In this document: positions 36,557 to 48,551 of the stretch, piece by piece | Numbering within the stretch: the first letter of the stretch is position 1 | Layout of the letters: every line of letters starts with the position of its first letter | From: Juglans regia | Taxonomy: Eukaryota > Streptophyta > Magnoliopsida > Fagales > Juglandaceae | Assembly (NCBI RefSeq): GCF_001411555.2 | Contig: NC_049909.1 | Coordinates: forward strand, 22,120,623 to 22,184,622 | Reading direction: 5' to 3' | Length of the DNA stretch: 64,000 nt | Notes under the pieces: generated by a model | Told to the model about the DNA's origin: nothing | Seen by the model: the letters and a program-made list of their open reading frames with translations, nothing else | Databases searched by the model: none | Program-made: the position numbers and the translations under genes

Positions 36557-39500
36557 ATGGGAAGAGGAAAGTTCAAGGGCAAGCCCACTGGTCACCGCAA
36601 CTTCTCTACACACGAAGAACTCAGTAACCCTCTTCTCTCTCTCCCTCCCTCCCTCCCTCTCTCCCCTCCCCTCCCCCTCTCTCTTTGTATGTGTGTGTAT
36701 GCATGTATGTACGTATAAGGTTTCAGTTCTGCTCAAATATTACATCAGATCCACCAAAATTTTGACTGTTTTTTTTTCGTAACGAATTTGGCGTAACTAT
36801 TGCCATTTTATTTTGTATAATATATTCGGAATTATGAACCATGGTCATTTCTTCAATTAAATTTTTAAAGTTACAGATTTGTAAGATCAAAAATTTTATA
36901 TTCAGTCGTACGTACTTTATTAATGTGATTTGTTGAATATTTTTTTTAATATAAAATAATTGTTTTAACCAATCTTATAGGTAGAGGATATAAAGAATAT
37001 GTAAAAATAAATGTATATAGCAGAACTCTTGTAACATTATAGCTTGAAAATTGTGGAGGCTCATTAATTTTGGTAATAGGTTGGTGGAAGTTGGTCGTTT
37101 AGTGTTCACAGCCCATTTGACCGAATCAGTTCGCTATATATGTACTCTCTCTCTCTCTCTGTACACCATTCAATTAAAAAAAAACAATGGTTGGATGTGC
37201 GGCCATTTATTCTTGAGTGGTTTGGGGTTAGTGAGTTAATTACAGTCTTATGAGGGTATCTGTGAGCCAGTGAGAGTGATTTTTAACTAAATGATTTTCT
37301 GAAGAAGGTTGGTTTCGACAATTTTTTAGAAGTTATTCACCAAAAGATTAATAAATAAACTATTGGTTTTCTGTTACTTTTATTAAATTAGAATTTGATG
37401 AGATTATTCACTTTCTTGACTCCATGTGCTTTGCGTTTGTACTTCTAATGGTTGCAGTTTCCGGTAGCTCGTCCCGCCCACGAACTTTTAAGAGGGTATA
37501 TTTTATATTACTAATGTAGCTCTTTTAATTAATATCTAACATTGTTCATGTCATTCTACTCTCATGATTGACAAAGTACTGATGTTTGTGAGCAATCTGA
37601 ATCCTGATGCACTCAAGAAGTGTCTTGTTGAAACACTACAGTTATGGTGCACTGATATTTTCATCTTGGCTTCATTATTTTCCAAATGAGCATGGAGAAA
37701 AACTACCAGCAAGAACTAAATTTCTCTGTGGTTGTGACATGTCAATATCGAGTAGTGATACACTAACAACTCATCTACAATTTGTCTACTACTTTCTTAT
37801 AAAATATAATTTTTTCAAATTTTAGATACATCAAATCAAAACCAAAAAGCAAATCAAATTTGAAAAAAATATTATTTTATTCAGTAGTAGTTTAAGAGTA
37901 GTAAATTAGTTGGTAGTTTATCATTTCTCGTCAATATCGGTCCCACTCCTCTCCCAGACCCCCCCAAACTTTTCCCTTTTCCTGCCGAAGGGGCAATTTT
38001 TTTTTGTTCTATGATATTCCTTATGCATACTTCGAGAGCAAAATTTTCATCTCATGTAGACTCTCTCATCAGTTGGACCTGGCCTGTATTAGATTTTGAC
38101 AATGTCACTAGCAGAAATTTAAGAGTTGGGTTTGTGGCTTAGCCTTTCATATAAGGAACTAACATTGAATGAGTGGAATTGGGGTTATGTCCCCTTCCTA
38201 AAAAAAAAAAAAAAAAAAATGAGGGTTATCAATAAAATTGGGGTTATGTCCTTAAAAAAAAAAAATTGAAAAAAAAAGAGAGAGAGAGAGAGAGAGGGGA
38301 AGCTACTTTGTCTAAGGTCATCAGGAAATAAGGTGTTTTTGAGATATTGGGGTAAATAGGAAATTCAGGCTTAACCTCAAAATAGTGTATCTTTTTCTGT
38401 TTCTTCTTTTCAAGATCTTATGGCACTACTTCCTCTTCCTGATTAGGTATCTTTTGTATACATCTTAAGTATACTGGGAAAACACTAATAATATTAGTAT
38501 CTTACTTATAGAAAAAGCGCAAAGATCTATTTTGAGAATATAATATAGATATTTTTTTATAAGTATTTTGAGAATATAATATATGACTTAAAACAGCTAG
38601 TGTTTCTCCTTTGACTTGTGTCTATAGCATATTTGAAGATTATGGACTAGTTGACTTGCATGGTTAACAGAACTTCTGGCTGTACTTGTGTGTTAATGAG
38701 CACAAAAAAATAATAATAATAAAGCAAAGAACAAGATATTTTGAGTTAATTCGTGCTTCACTGGCTTTTTGCTTTTTCTATTTTGTTGCATGTTCAAAAT
38801 AAGTAGTATTGATTGTTACTTGATTTCTGTGGTACTATTAGGAAGAAGTCAAAGAGGATGTAGAAGAAGGGTCTGAAGAGGAGATAGAAAAAGAAGAAGA
38901 ACCTGAGGTCCGTGTACTCTTTGGCGCTTTAGTTTTAAGTGCCTTAATCCTTTTTATTCATATGATTATGTCTGCGTTCCTTTCTGGCTTGCTACTAATT
39001 AAATTATGACAGAAGCGGAAAGGCACCCTGGGCCTCATTGAGATTGAAAATCCCAATTTAGTAAAACCGAAGAATTTGAAGGCTGGAAATGTTGATGTAA
39101 GTTTAGCAGATTTCTTTCTTGTTTTGCTGCTTCTATATCTTGTTTTTAGATTAATGCAATGGGTGATATAAATCCATGTTGCAGATGGAGAAAACAACTG
39201 AACTATCAAGGCGTGAAAGGTTAGACATGCTCTTGATTTCCTTCGTCTAATGCTTCAAGTCACAGTACATTAAATGCATTTGGGTACCATTTGCTTTGTG
39301 AAACAGTCCTGCATTTTCTAGTTTCTACTCTAGACTCACTACGCTTCAGTGTGTCTTATTATTCTTTCTTCTTTTTCGAGTTTATCCTCTGGTTTTAAGG
39401 TTGTTGCTAAATCTGGTATATAACTGAACAGAGCTTCTGAAAGTGCTTCAGCTCCCATCAATGGGCATTGGAAAGATTTCAAATGCAATCTTCAGGCCTG

Positions 39501-40538
39501 TAGTTTGTGCAACTCTCAAAGTAAAAAAAAAAAAAAAAGTGTAACTCTGTAAAATTAACGCATTGCTTTGGACTCTGGTGATCTCTAGATTTTTTTATAA
39601 TTAGCTTGTTACACCTTCCATATATCACTTGTGGTTATCACAATTTTGCACCTCCTGCACACAATCATGTGAAATCCCGAAGTTATTTTTTTGAGTACTG
39701 TGCTAAACATCTCTATAGAAACATTTCACCTTGTAGAGTAGTGATCATACTAATCATGCTCTGTAATTTTGATACAGGAATGTTGTATTTACATGCTTGC
39801 ATGTTCTTTTTGGCACGTGGTTAAGATTTGTTGCTTTTGTATTTGGTTGGACGTATTCAATTATCTTGAAAGTCTTAATACCACATCAGTGTTGAACTCA
39901 TATGGTGTAATACTTCAGTCTTTAATAGTTAGGATTGTTTCTAATCTTGTGATTAGAGTACTTGTGTATTTTTAGCCAAGAAAGTAACTGCTTTAGGTAA
40001 TGAGTTAATGCTTTCATTTACTCAATTTCGCTATATTTATTTACAGAGAGGAGATAGAGAAACAAAAAGCTCATGAGCGATACATGAGGCTGCAAGAACA
40101 AGGAAAAACAGAACAAGCAAGAAAAGATTTAGGTGATTCATTTGAAATTGAAAGCTCTTTATCTTTTGTATGTTTGGTTTAGCACCCTGCTTCTGCTCTA
40201 ATCCCACCTAGTCATATGGTTTGCCACCTTCACGAACCTTTGACTAAAACGCCCCGTTTCTTTCTTTTTGTTGTCGTTTCACTAAAATTGTTCTTGCAGA
40301 ACGCTTAGCCCTGATACGGCAACAAAGAGCAGAGGCTGCTAGGAAGCGGGAAGAAGAGAAGGCTGGTATGATTCTTGTAGCCCTAAAGTCTTGTTACAGT
40401 CTGTCTTAACTCTTTGAGTAGCCCTCTTCTTGCTTTGCAATTCGTGATGCTTCAGTCATATTTACAAAAAAATGACTGATTGTAACTTATCTACTCTTGT
40501 CAGCAAAAGAACAGAAAAAAGGCGAGGCACGCAAATGA
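36557..40538 (+). CDS. 28 kDa heat- and acid-stable phosphoprotein (PDAP1-like)
   Basis: Small, highly charged protein related to animal PDAP1 (PDGF-associated protein 1); its molecular role in plants is poorly defined. Eight short exons: 36557-36623, 37458-37495, 38842-38907, 39013-39096, 39185-39219, 40047-40132, 40300-40365 and 40504-40538 (477 nt, 158 aa). Start MGRGKFKGKPTGHRNFST is the conserved family N-terminus. Then come a Ser-rich linker, an acidic stretch (EEGSEEEIEKEEEPE), the conserved core KRKGTLGLIEIENPNLVKP, and a helical Arg/Lys/Glu-rich C-terminal half (LSRREREEIEKQKAHERYMR onward) ending KKGEARK. All junctions keep frame. Exon 5 is 35 nt and exon 8 has 35 coding nt, which automated predictors may miss. 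Intron 1 begins inside a long CT-rich tract. Confidence 0.92.
36631..36690. repeat. CT/CCCT-rich simple repeat in PDAP1 intron 1
   Basis: Mixed CT and CCCT units immediately after the exon 1 donor. Confidence 0.85.
38177..38251. repeat. Direct repeat flanking a poly(A) insert in PDAP1 intron 2
   Basis: AATTGGGGTTATGTCC occurs at 38177-38192 and again at 38236-38251. Between them are 43 bp with about 20 A in a row. It may be another short retroinsertion with a 16-bp target duplication, but here the poly(A) lies inside the insert and not at its end, so a local duplication is equally possible. Confidence 0.4.
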
Positions 40539-41744
40539 GAGATTATGAATAAGCCAAGCATATAAAATCTTGGTTGCTCTCTCTCTGAATATTTAACCCT
40601 TTTTAACCTGTACTCTGAAGCTATGAAATTCTCATAAATAGTGATGCAGTTTGGTTTTATGTCCTGATAATGTCAGAAAAATTGTAATAGGTCTTGTTTT
40701 GTTATGGATGAAAACTTGGTGTTGAACCATATTCTCTGTTGGCTTTATTCTTTTTAGACAGACCATGTACATATCTGATAGCTCCATCTAATTCTGGTCT
40801 TGCATGGCGGTTTCTTAGGTTATTTAAGTCAACCCTCCTCCCCCCCAAAAGTACTTGGTTCTTTAGCTGGCATTAAACAATGCTCTAATGTGATTAGCCA
40901 TAGCAACTCTTGAGCCTTCATTGGATTTAAATAAATAAAGATAATTTAGGCGCAGCGTTGGTTGATCCTTCATCTAAACAAGTAGAATAAAGGAGAGTCC
41001 TTGATGAAGTTATGGGTGGCGGTACCCTCCAGAAACCCCCCACCACCACATTTGCTTTGTTTAGTTCAGAGTGAAAGAACCTGATTCCATCCTATTATTG
41101 AAGGAAATTGCATGTTTTGATACTCGTGTTACTTGGGTTAGACCCAAAAAAAAAAAAAAAAAATGCTCCATGCTTTACATTAAATAAATCTTATCCATTT
41201 CGCAATAAAAGTTGTTATTTACCATTAAAAATAAAAAATAGTAGGTAAGTGATATGTTTTGTGGGTGAGTAATGATCAGTGATTATTTGTTATATTTTAC
41301 TTGCGGGTCAATTATTTAATGTCTTGTTAAGAGATGTTAAGAAGATGATTGAAAAAATATAATAAATATAATTTTTCTTTGCGGGTTGGAGAGGAAGGAT
41401 CCACTTGAGTGAATGATTTTGTCTTTTAAATTCAATAATATCATGTAAATGATGTGTATTGTAAAGAGTTTTAAATAAAAATAAAATAATAATATAATAT
41501 ATAGAATTTTTTGAAATGAACATATTATAAGATTTATATCACATTTTCGGAGATTAGGCCATGTGGCCAATAATTCTCCTCTCTACTCACTCTACTTAAT
41601 CCCATAGCTTCGGGAAAAAAACCAACCTAGACAACTTAAAAAGTCGTATTTGTGAAAAACGAGGATAAATATACTTGAAAGCTGGAAATATTGGATCACA
41701 GTAATTAATCTCTATTTCTCAATTTAATGGGATCTAACTCCAAA

Positions 41745-42478
41745 AATAAAATAAAATTTTGAAACTTATTTAAATAGTAAAATGATTTTAAATAAATTAA
41801 ATAAAATATTATTAAAATATTATTTTTAATATTATTATTATTTAAAATTTTAAAAAAATTAAATTATTTATTATATTTTATATGAAAATTTAAAAAAATT
41901 ATAATGATAATAGAAGTCGATTTTTATATCTAAACCATCCACTAGTTTTTTTTTTACGTTCGATTTCAAGGGAATGTGTATTTTTTTTTCATTTTTCTTA
42001 ATTTATATATGGGAAAATAGTTTATTTTTTTCCTTATATTTCTAATTTTCTGGATAAGTGGTTTTTGAAAAAAAAAATATCTGTAAGCTATTGATATGAC
42101 ACGTGGTATAATTGGATAGGGACCTAAGAGCTAAGGCTATCCTAGAAACTGCAAGGCCAACCTCATTCATGAAATTGGCCGTACCAATTAATTGAAATTT
42201 GTTGAGCTTTATTTTATTGGTAGTACGGAAAAGTAACCTCTGATAAGTTACTTTTTATGTTGACGTGAATTCTGATGATAATATCAGAGCTAATATTTCT
42301 GTTTTTCTCTTTTAAATTGAAATAAAAATTAAATAAAATATTATTAAGATATTATTTTTATTTTAAAAATTAAATTATTTATTAAATTTAAAATTTAAAA
42401 AAATTATAATAATTAAATAAGATGAAATTAAATGAATTGAGATAATTTTACTATACAAATCTAACTTTATAGTTTATT
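41745..42478. mobile_element. Two degraded GAGATGAGATG-family MITEs
   Basis: About 41745-41942 and 42285-42478 share the interior order AAATAAAATATTATTAA, then TATTATTTTTA, then TTAAATTATTTATT and AAAAAAATTATAAT with the intact copy at 31597-31800. Their ends are eroded. Confidence 0.4.
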
Positions 42479-42749
42479 GTTTAGAAAATTGAATAATATG
42501 TGTCTTGTTATTTTCTTTAAGTATACTAAGTTTTGAATTTTTCAAAATTGACAATATATTATAGGATTGTGTATAATATTAATAAGAAAATTATTTTTAC
42601 AATTTTAAGATGTACAACGTCGGTGCACTTTCTTAAAAAAAAAAGCTCAATCTATAATTTATATTAAAAAAATTTATTTTTAGTAATCGACTTCACTATT
42701 TTTTAAAGAAAGTACAATATTTACACATTTTAAAACTAAAATTAAAAGA

Positions 42750-42913
42750 ATAATAGTTACAGTCGTAAGTATAAAAGTGACTTGTAATCACTTTAAAAAA
42801 ATTGAATAAATAAGAGACCGTGAAAATAAATTAAACTTTTAATAGTTGATCATATTTTTTTTAAAACGACTGTACGACACTTGCATACTCTACGACTATA
42901 TATAATATTATTC
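42750..42913. mobile_element. Palindromic MITE-like element, family A
   Basis: The left half TAATAGTTACAGTCGTAAG and the right half TTGCATACTCTACGACTATA are reverse-complementary in outline. Inner motifs TGTAATCACTTTAAAAAAAT and TTTTTTTTAAAACGACTGTA also pair. Same family as 885-1052. Confidence 0.5.
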
Positions 42914-43502
42914 ATAAAATTATATATAAAATTTATATTTTTCATAATTTCAACAATGGATTAAAATCCAAACGTCCGCATCAATGAGAAACGCAATACA
43001 ACTTTAGCGGTTAGATTTTACTCAAAGATGTTATCTTTAGTCGTACAAATTTTATAATTTATTATGTTAATTTTAGATTTTGATTAATTATATTTATGTA
43101 TAAAATAAGAAACGACAATAGTTGCATGTTTCCCAATAAAATTAAATAACATAACATTATTTTCCACTAACTTTCAATAAAAACATGTTTTAATTCAAAA
43201 ACACATTTTCATCTCCTCAAAGAATTTTCACGTTCCACCCACTTCTAGAAATTAAAAATAATTTATGTCAGAACTCATAAAAACGATCACACAAAAATTC
43301 TTCGGACTCCATTATTATCAAGAACAGGAAAAAAAAAAAAAAGTGGTGAAATATTTTTTATAAACATTTTTCAATAACCATGAATATAAATTTAATTAAA
43401 AATATTTTATTATTTACTAACTATTGTTATATTAGAAATAATTTTTTAATTCAAATAACAAATATATAATTATTTAAAATATATAATTTTCATTAAAATA
43501 AT

Positions 43503-43693
43503 TTAGGGTTGTTTGAATAAAAGAACTATCTCATCTCATCTTATCATTATAATTTTTTTAAATTTTTACATAAAATATAATAAATAATTTATTTTTTTTA
43601 AAATTTTAAAATAATAATAATATTAAAAAATAATATTTTATTCAATTAATCTAAAATCATTTCATCTCATCTCACTGTACAAAACAGCCCTTA
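43503..43693. mobile_element. MITE, GAGATGAGATG family, reverse orientation
   Basis: Terminal inverted repeats: left TTAGGGTTGTTTGAAT, and right end reverse-complemented TAAGGGCTGTTTTGTAC. CATCTCATC motifs are subterminal on both sides. About 190 bp. Confidence 0.6.
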
Positions 43694-43912
43694 GGATAGG
43701 TTTGGGGGTAAGATGAGTCTCGTCTCATCTCATCAGTACATATTTTTCAAATTCTCATATAAAATATAATAAACAATTCAACTTTTCTAAATCTCAAAAT
43801 TTTTTTTTTTAAATTTTAAGATAATAATAATACTAAAACATAATATTTTAAATTCTAAAATAAAATATAAAATTCTCATTCCACTGATCCAACCTGCACT
43901 TAATTTTAAAAT
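43693..43912. mobile_element. MITE, GAGATGAGATG family, tandem to the previous copy
   Basis: Begins AGGATAGGTTTGGGGGTAAG, abutting the preceding element, with CTCGTCTCATCTCATC near the left end and CATTCCACTGATCCAACC near the right. The interior is AT-rich like the other copies. Confidence 0.5.
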
Positions 43913-44010
43913 AATATTCTTCATCAAAATCCTCAAAAAATGTCTTTTTCCCCTAATATAAAGACAGTGGACATTGTCCGAAACGGACCCATTTTCTCCA
44001 CCCGTAGCGC

Positions 44011-44172
44011 TATAAAATACACAAACCGATTTTCTCTCTCCGAGACAATGCTTTCTTCATCTTTAATATTGATGTTCAATCTCTGAACGCTTTCATTCTT
44101 TCTCTTCCTCTGTTCGTAGATTGTCTCTCTTTCTTTCTCTGAGATCGTGGATCGCCCTCTCTACGATCGCAA
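44011..44172 (+). promoter_or_regulatory. TATA box and non-coding leader exon of RING-H2 copy 2
   Basis: TATAAAATAC at 44011-44020 is a good TATA box. Transcription would start near 44040. The pyrimidine-rich leader that follows ends at a consensus donor (A|GTGAGT, G at 44173). The matching acceptor is probably CCCCCAG ending at 46022, giving a leader intron of about 1.85 kb. A 12-codon upstream ORF (44048-44086) starts only a few bases into the inferred transcript, so scanning ribosomes may skip it. Confidence 0.55.
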
Positions 44173-44274
44173 GTGAGTATATCTATCCTGCGATTTCTTA
44201 TCTTATCTTCAAAGTTTAACATGATCGGTTATAAAATACCAGTAGATATTTTTTGTTCTTTTTTTAATTTGATG

Positions 44275-45075
44275 TAAAGGGTTTCATTATCCTTTCATAT
44301 ATTTGGTTAACTGGAAACTGGGGAAAGAAGATGAATATTGAAAGTCTTTTTTTTTTTGGTTAAATATCGTGATCAATTTTCTTCTGGGTATCCCAGAGTT
44401 CAGGTATAAACCGTCTTAAGATTTCATATCTTTCTATGTTTTTTTAGTTTTTAAAGTTCCCTATAATCGTTCTAAAAATAACGTTAAATCTTTGAAAACT
44501 TTCCCTTTTGTTAGTATCAAATGATGGGTTTCATTATGCTCGCGTTTTTTTTTAACCGGGAAAACTGGGGGAAAGAAGAAGAAAGCGAAGGAAATTTGTA
44601 TGCATAGGGTGATAAATATTCTTCTTATGGGTAACCAAGAATTCGGCAAAGATCATATCTACATTTCGTTACCTTTTATGTTTCTTTCTTTTTTAAAATT
44701 TTTAACATGATCCTTGACAATATAAGGTTAAAATTATATATATAAAAAATAAAAAAAAATAAAAAAGCTGTCTTTCAGTGCCTTTACCCGGCAACTGGGT
44801 AAAGAGTAAGGTCTCGTTTGGTTTCGTAGGACATCTCAGGTCATCTCAGGTCATTTCAGGTCATCTCACTACTATTCATTACTATTCAACAACTTTAACT
44901 CACAAATCTCACTACTATTCACAACTCATCTCATTACTATTCACAATCCATCTCAACTCATCTCAACTCATCTTCGAATCCAAACGTCTCCTAAGAAATT
45001 TTGAATATTGGTAAGTTTTCTTCTGGGTCTTTAAGAAATTGGAAAAAAGTCGTATGATTTTCTTTTTTTGTTATT
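44275..45075. repeat. Diverged tandem array in leader intron of RING-H2 copy 2
   Basis: Three degenerate units begin near 44275, 44521 and 44771, spaced about 247 bp. Each has a GGGTTTCATTAT- or TTTCAGTGCC-like start, then an ACTGGGG(G)AAAGAAGA-like core, then TTCTTCTGGGTA-like and CTTTTATGTTTCTTTC-like blocks. The third unit is split by a MITE at 44808-44995. Similarity is clear by eye but imperfect. Confidence 0.5.
44808..44995. mobile_element. PIF/Harbinger-like MITE in leader intron
   Basis: Terminal inverted repeats: left AGGTCTCGTTTGGTTTCG, and right end reverse-complemented AGGAGACGTTTGGATTCG. TAA flanks both ends, consistent with the 3-bp target preference of PIF/Harbinger elements. 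The interior is built of CATCTCA and TCACTACTATTCA repeats. It splits the third unit of the tandem array. Confidence 0.6.
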
Positions 45076-46026
45076 TTACTTACATTTTACCGGAAACAAA
45101 GCGGCCAAGCGGGTTACTTTTGTTTTTCTCCTTTGGGTGAAAATCTACTTGCAATTAAACAATCGGGGTCAGTATTGGTTGATTACAAATACATGATTTT
45201 CAGTTGTTTTAACCTAGAATTTCTTAAAACCTTTCCTCTGCGGGTTATGAATGTAGATAGGAAGCGAGTGATCGTCCAGACTTTGTTTGGTAATTATGGG
45301 GTGGGTTATGCTAGTGAGGTTTACATCACAGGTGAGAGCGCTACTCTATTTGTTGGATGGTTCCGTTATCCAATATTATAGTCGAGAAATAGAATATTAG
45401 ATCCTAGAAGTAGGCGTCTTAGAAATACTGGTAGGGGCAATGGGAGTTTGAGGTTATTTCTAGAAAGACCATGTTTAAGAGTAGTTATTTTTTATACACA
45501 ATTTTTTGTTTGGAAGACTTATTCTGGTCTTGGTGGATTGTAGAATAAAAGTTTATGGTATCTATGATCTGTTTCAGAGTTCTATTCATGGTCGGTTGCA
45601 TCATTACGGTTTTAGATTTCAGTGGATGAAGTGATCATTTACTTGTCTGTTGCGAGGAAAACATAGCCAAGCTATAACCAAGTAATTATGTTTACTGAAA
45701 GCAAAAATGGAGAGCGGCTTTATTTTGGATATAAATAGAGTTGGATCTATCTCGATGATTGACAGGAAACTATAGTTGAAGACTGTTGCTAAAACATGTG
45801 GGGAAATTTGCATTGTGACATCACATATTCTGACTATAAAGGTGAAACATGCTGAAGGTCTTTTTTTGCTTTGTAGTTTCTTTCCGGTGGTGTGTTTGTA
45901 TGGTCAATCACCTGACAAGTTGAATAACAGCACATGCGTTTTTGTTGTTCTACTTTGAATCAGTGCATATTTACCAAATAATTTTAGTTTCTTTTGAGGT
46001 TCTATGGTGCATCTCCCCCCAGCCTG

Positions 46027-48551
46027 ATGGATTTTCAATGTTATTGTGACAAGGTATTCAATATGGGGCATAGAAATATGCTATGCACTAATCAGATGAT
46101 TGGTTTTGGATTGGATCAAAATGGCCAGAATTATCTCCGTTCAGAGCCCTGCATCCTTTTCGGGGCCAATACAAGTTTTGCACAACCCAATATCCGGAGT
46201 ATGGTATCAGCTTCAGGGAACACGGCAAATGTTGACCTCCAATATGTAGAGCACTGTGAAAATGCTATGATCTATGCGATTCCACATTACAATGGGATGC
46301 AGCATCATCATAATCCTGATTTAGGTATCACACCTGCTGCCAACTTTTATTATTCATACATGACACCTTCATCTGGTGGTGGGGTAGTACCTGCTCCCCG
46401 AAGTCATGGGGCCTCAGGTCAGTTGGCATCTTCCAGCAATTATGGAGTCATGGGAGTTTCTGCAGATGAGCATGGAAGCAACAGTCATCTTGTGGATGAC
46501 ATCAGGGGTCCATGCAAGAGAAAATATGCTGAAAGAACTGCTGGGAGTTTTCAGCGTAATGATGCTTCATCAAGCTCTAGTTCTTCAGTTGCTCTCTTGA
46601 ATTCAAGGCATCCTGATGGCGTTTCTGTAATGGATTCCTCATCTTTTGACCTGTCTCAGTACAGAGGGGTTGGTACTCCATCACTCATGGAAGTAGGACC
46701 CCAAAATAGTTTGGGAAACAGATCAGGTGCTACTGGGATGGATTCTCTTATGGTGCATGACCATAGTCATTTGGTTCGTGGAAATTATATGGGTCAGCCT
46801 TTTCAGCCAGCTGGTGCTCTCTGGTTGGAGCAACAGTTGAGCAGTAATTCCAGTGATGGAGGTACTTCGGTCTGGAACCAGCCTCCTGCAATGCCTCACA
46901 TGCATGGTAAACTACCCGTTCCTTAATTGCTTTCTCCTTTTCAGAGCTCTGTTTGCACCAGTGGTGCTAAGTTTATGTTAGAAAACTGAAATTTCTTAGG
47001 TTTGCGATAGCTAGGAGATATGCCTGTTGCAACAAACTATTCATAGGTTTCCTTTATCCTTTTCAGAGCTCTATTGGTTTTCAACAACATATTCTTAGGT
47101 TTACTTGTTGGAATTAGCAAAAAAATTGAGGTTGTTTGTGGGTTTTATATTGTCCTGTATCCTTATTTTTTCTTAGAATGTCAAAGCAATTCCACCTCTT
47201 CTTTTATATGTAACGAAGCTAATATTCATAAGCATGATTGTTTCTGTCAAAATCCCTCGTGGTTTCTTTGTTCTGAGAAGACCTCTGTTGCGACAAACGG
47301 AGCCTAATTTCCTCTCTCTCTCTCTCAGGGAGCAATGCCAATGGAGGTTCTGTGGAGACTCGCAGCATGGGTGCACCGAGATATCATGAGACAGCCAGCA
47401 ACAGAACTTCATCTGGTTTCCAGCATCCTTCCCCCATCAATCACCGGCACCACAATCATCAACATCCAAGCCCGTCAATGCCAGGAGTGAGAGGCCAGAC
47501 TATTAACTTTCACCCTCAAGTAGCTGCAGCTTCATATAGAGTTCCTACAAATTCTTTACGCAGCACTCCGAATCCTTCTCAAAATAGTTTTGAGATGGGT
47601 CTAAGGAATTTGGCAGCTGTTCCACCAACTGGGCTTCGGATATACCGTCCTCACAGAGGGGGGTTCATACCTGAGGCAACTCTTAGACATCGCAACCTGC
47701 CACACTTGAGAGTTCTGCAGGCTGATGTAATATTCTCTATTTTGCCTCTTCTCTGTCATTATTTTTCTGTAAATAAGCAGTGGTTTTTATTTAGACGAAT
47801 GATATGGTTCAAACTGGCTCAAAGTGTTGGGTTAATGTGTAGGAAACTGCCATACTAGATATTCCAGAAATTTATCAAGTGGGGAGTTTGATGGACCATC
47901 ATAGAGACATGAGGTTGGATATAGAGCACATGTCTTATGAGGTAAGTGGAGAATGTTTAATTATGTATAGTCCTTGCTAGGAAATGCTTCTAGTGCTAAA
48001 TAGAACATAGAGTGGCATATTGGAGATAGTGTTGATAGATTTTTTTTTCGTTTGTTTGTACAAATCTTGAAGACACCCTACAAAACTTTTTACCTTGAAT
48101 TTTCTTCCCTCAGGACCTTCTTGCATTGGGGGAACAGATTGGGAATGTAAGCACTGGGTTGTCAGAGGAAACTGTCACAAGTCAATTGAGGACAAAAACC
48201 TATCTATCATCTGCTACTGTTATTAATCTGGAGGAAGCAGCTTCTTTGGATCATGAAGCTGATTCTTGCATTATATGCCAGGTACTTTAAAACGTACCGT
48301 TTAGCAATGGGGAAGTTTGAGTTGTTATTTTGCTCATATTTCTACTACTTACCCTGGTTAATCCACTTGCCTCGTTAACTTGCGGTTTGCTCTTTATTTT
48401 GCAGGATGAATATAAGAACCAAGAGAAAATTGGAATTCTTGATTGTGGGCACGATTATCATGCGGATTGCTTAAAGAAGTGGCTGCTTGTGAAGAATGTC
48501 TGCCCCATCTGCAAATCTGAGGCCTTGACCCCAGGAAGGAGGGATGTATAG
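46027..48551 (+). CDS. RING-H2 E3 ubiquitin ligase, MBR/HIP1-like (copy 2)
   Basis: Probable E3 ubiquitin ligase, paralogous to the gene at 26338-29040 and in the opposite orientation. Coding exons: 46027-46906, 47329-47726, 47843-47941, 48114-48281 and 48405-48551 (1692 nt, 563 aa). ATG 46027 is the first in the inferred mRNA exon; ATG 46063 (MGHRNM) aligns with the start of copy 1 and could be the true one. The N-terminal half is Ser/Asn/His-rich. The conserved segment GLSEETVTSQLRTKTYLSSA leads into a full C3H2C3 RING-H2: SCIICQ, DCGHDYHADCLKKW, VCPICKSEAL. The last two exons have exactly the same lengths (168 and 147 nt) as in copy 1. Exon 2 (398 nt) has a single copy of the segment that is tandemly repeated in copy 1. 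Expression probably involves the long leader intron upstream. MED25 targeting is inference from MBR1/2. Confidence 0.9.

Larger units (their letters stand above)
40539..44010. other. AT-rich, MITE-dense intergenic region
   Basis: No supportable gene between the PDAP1-like stop and the TATA box of RING-H2 copy 2. It is packed with miniature elements: about 41745-41942, 42285-42478, 42750-42913, 43503-43693 and 43693-43912. The remainder is AT-rich with a poly(A) run at 41144-41162. Short open frames are AT-rich noise. Confidence 0.6.

Noticed and set aside
44778..45014. 78-codon frame over the leader-intron MITE
   Set aside because: It consists of the MITE's CATCTCA repeats and lies within an intron.
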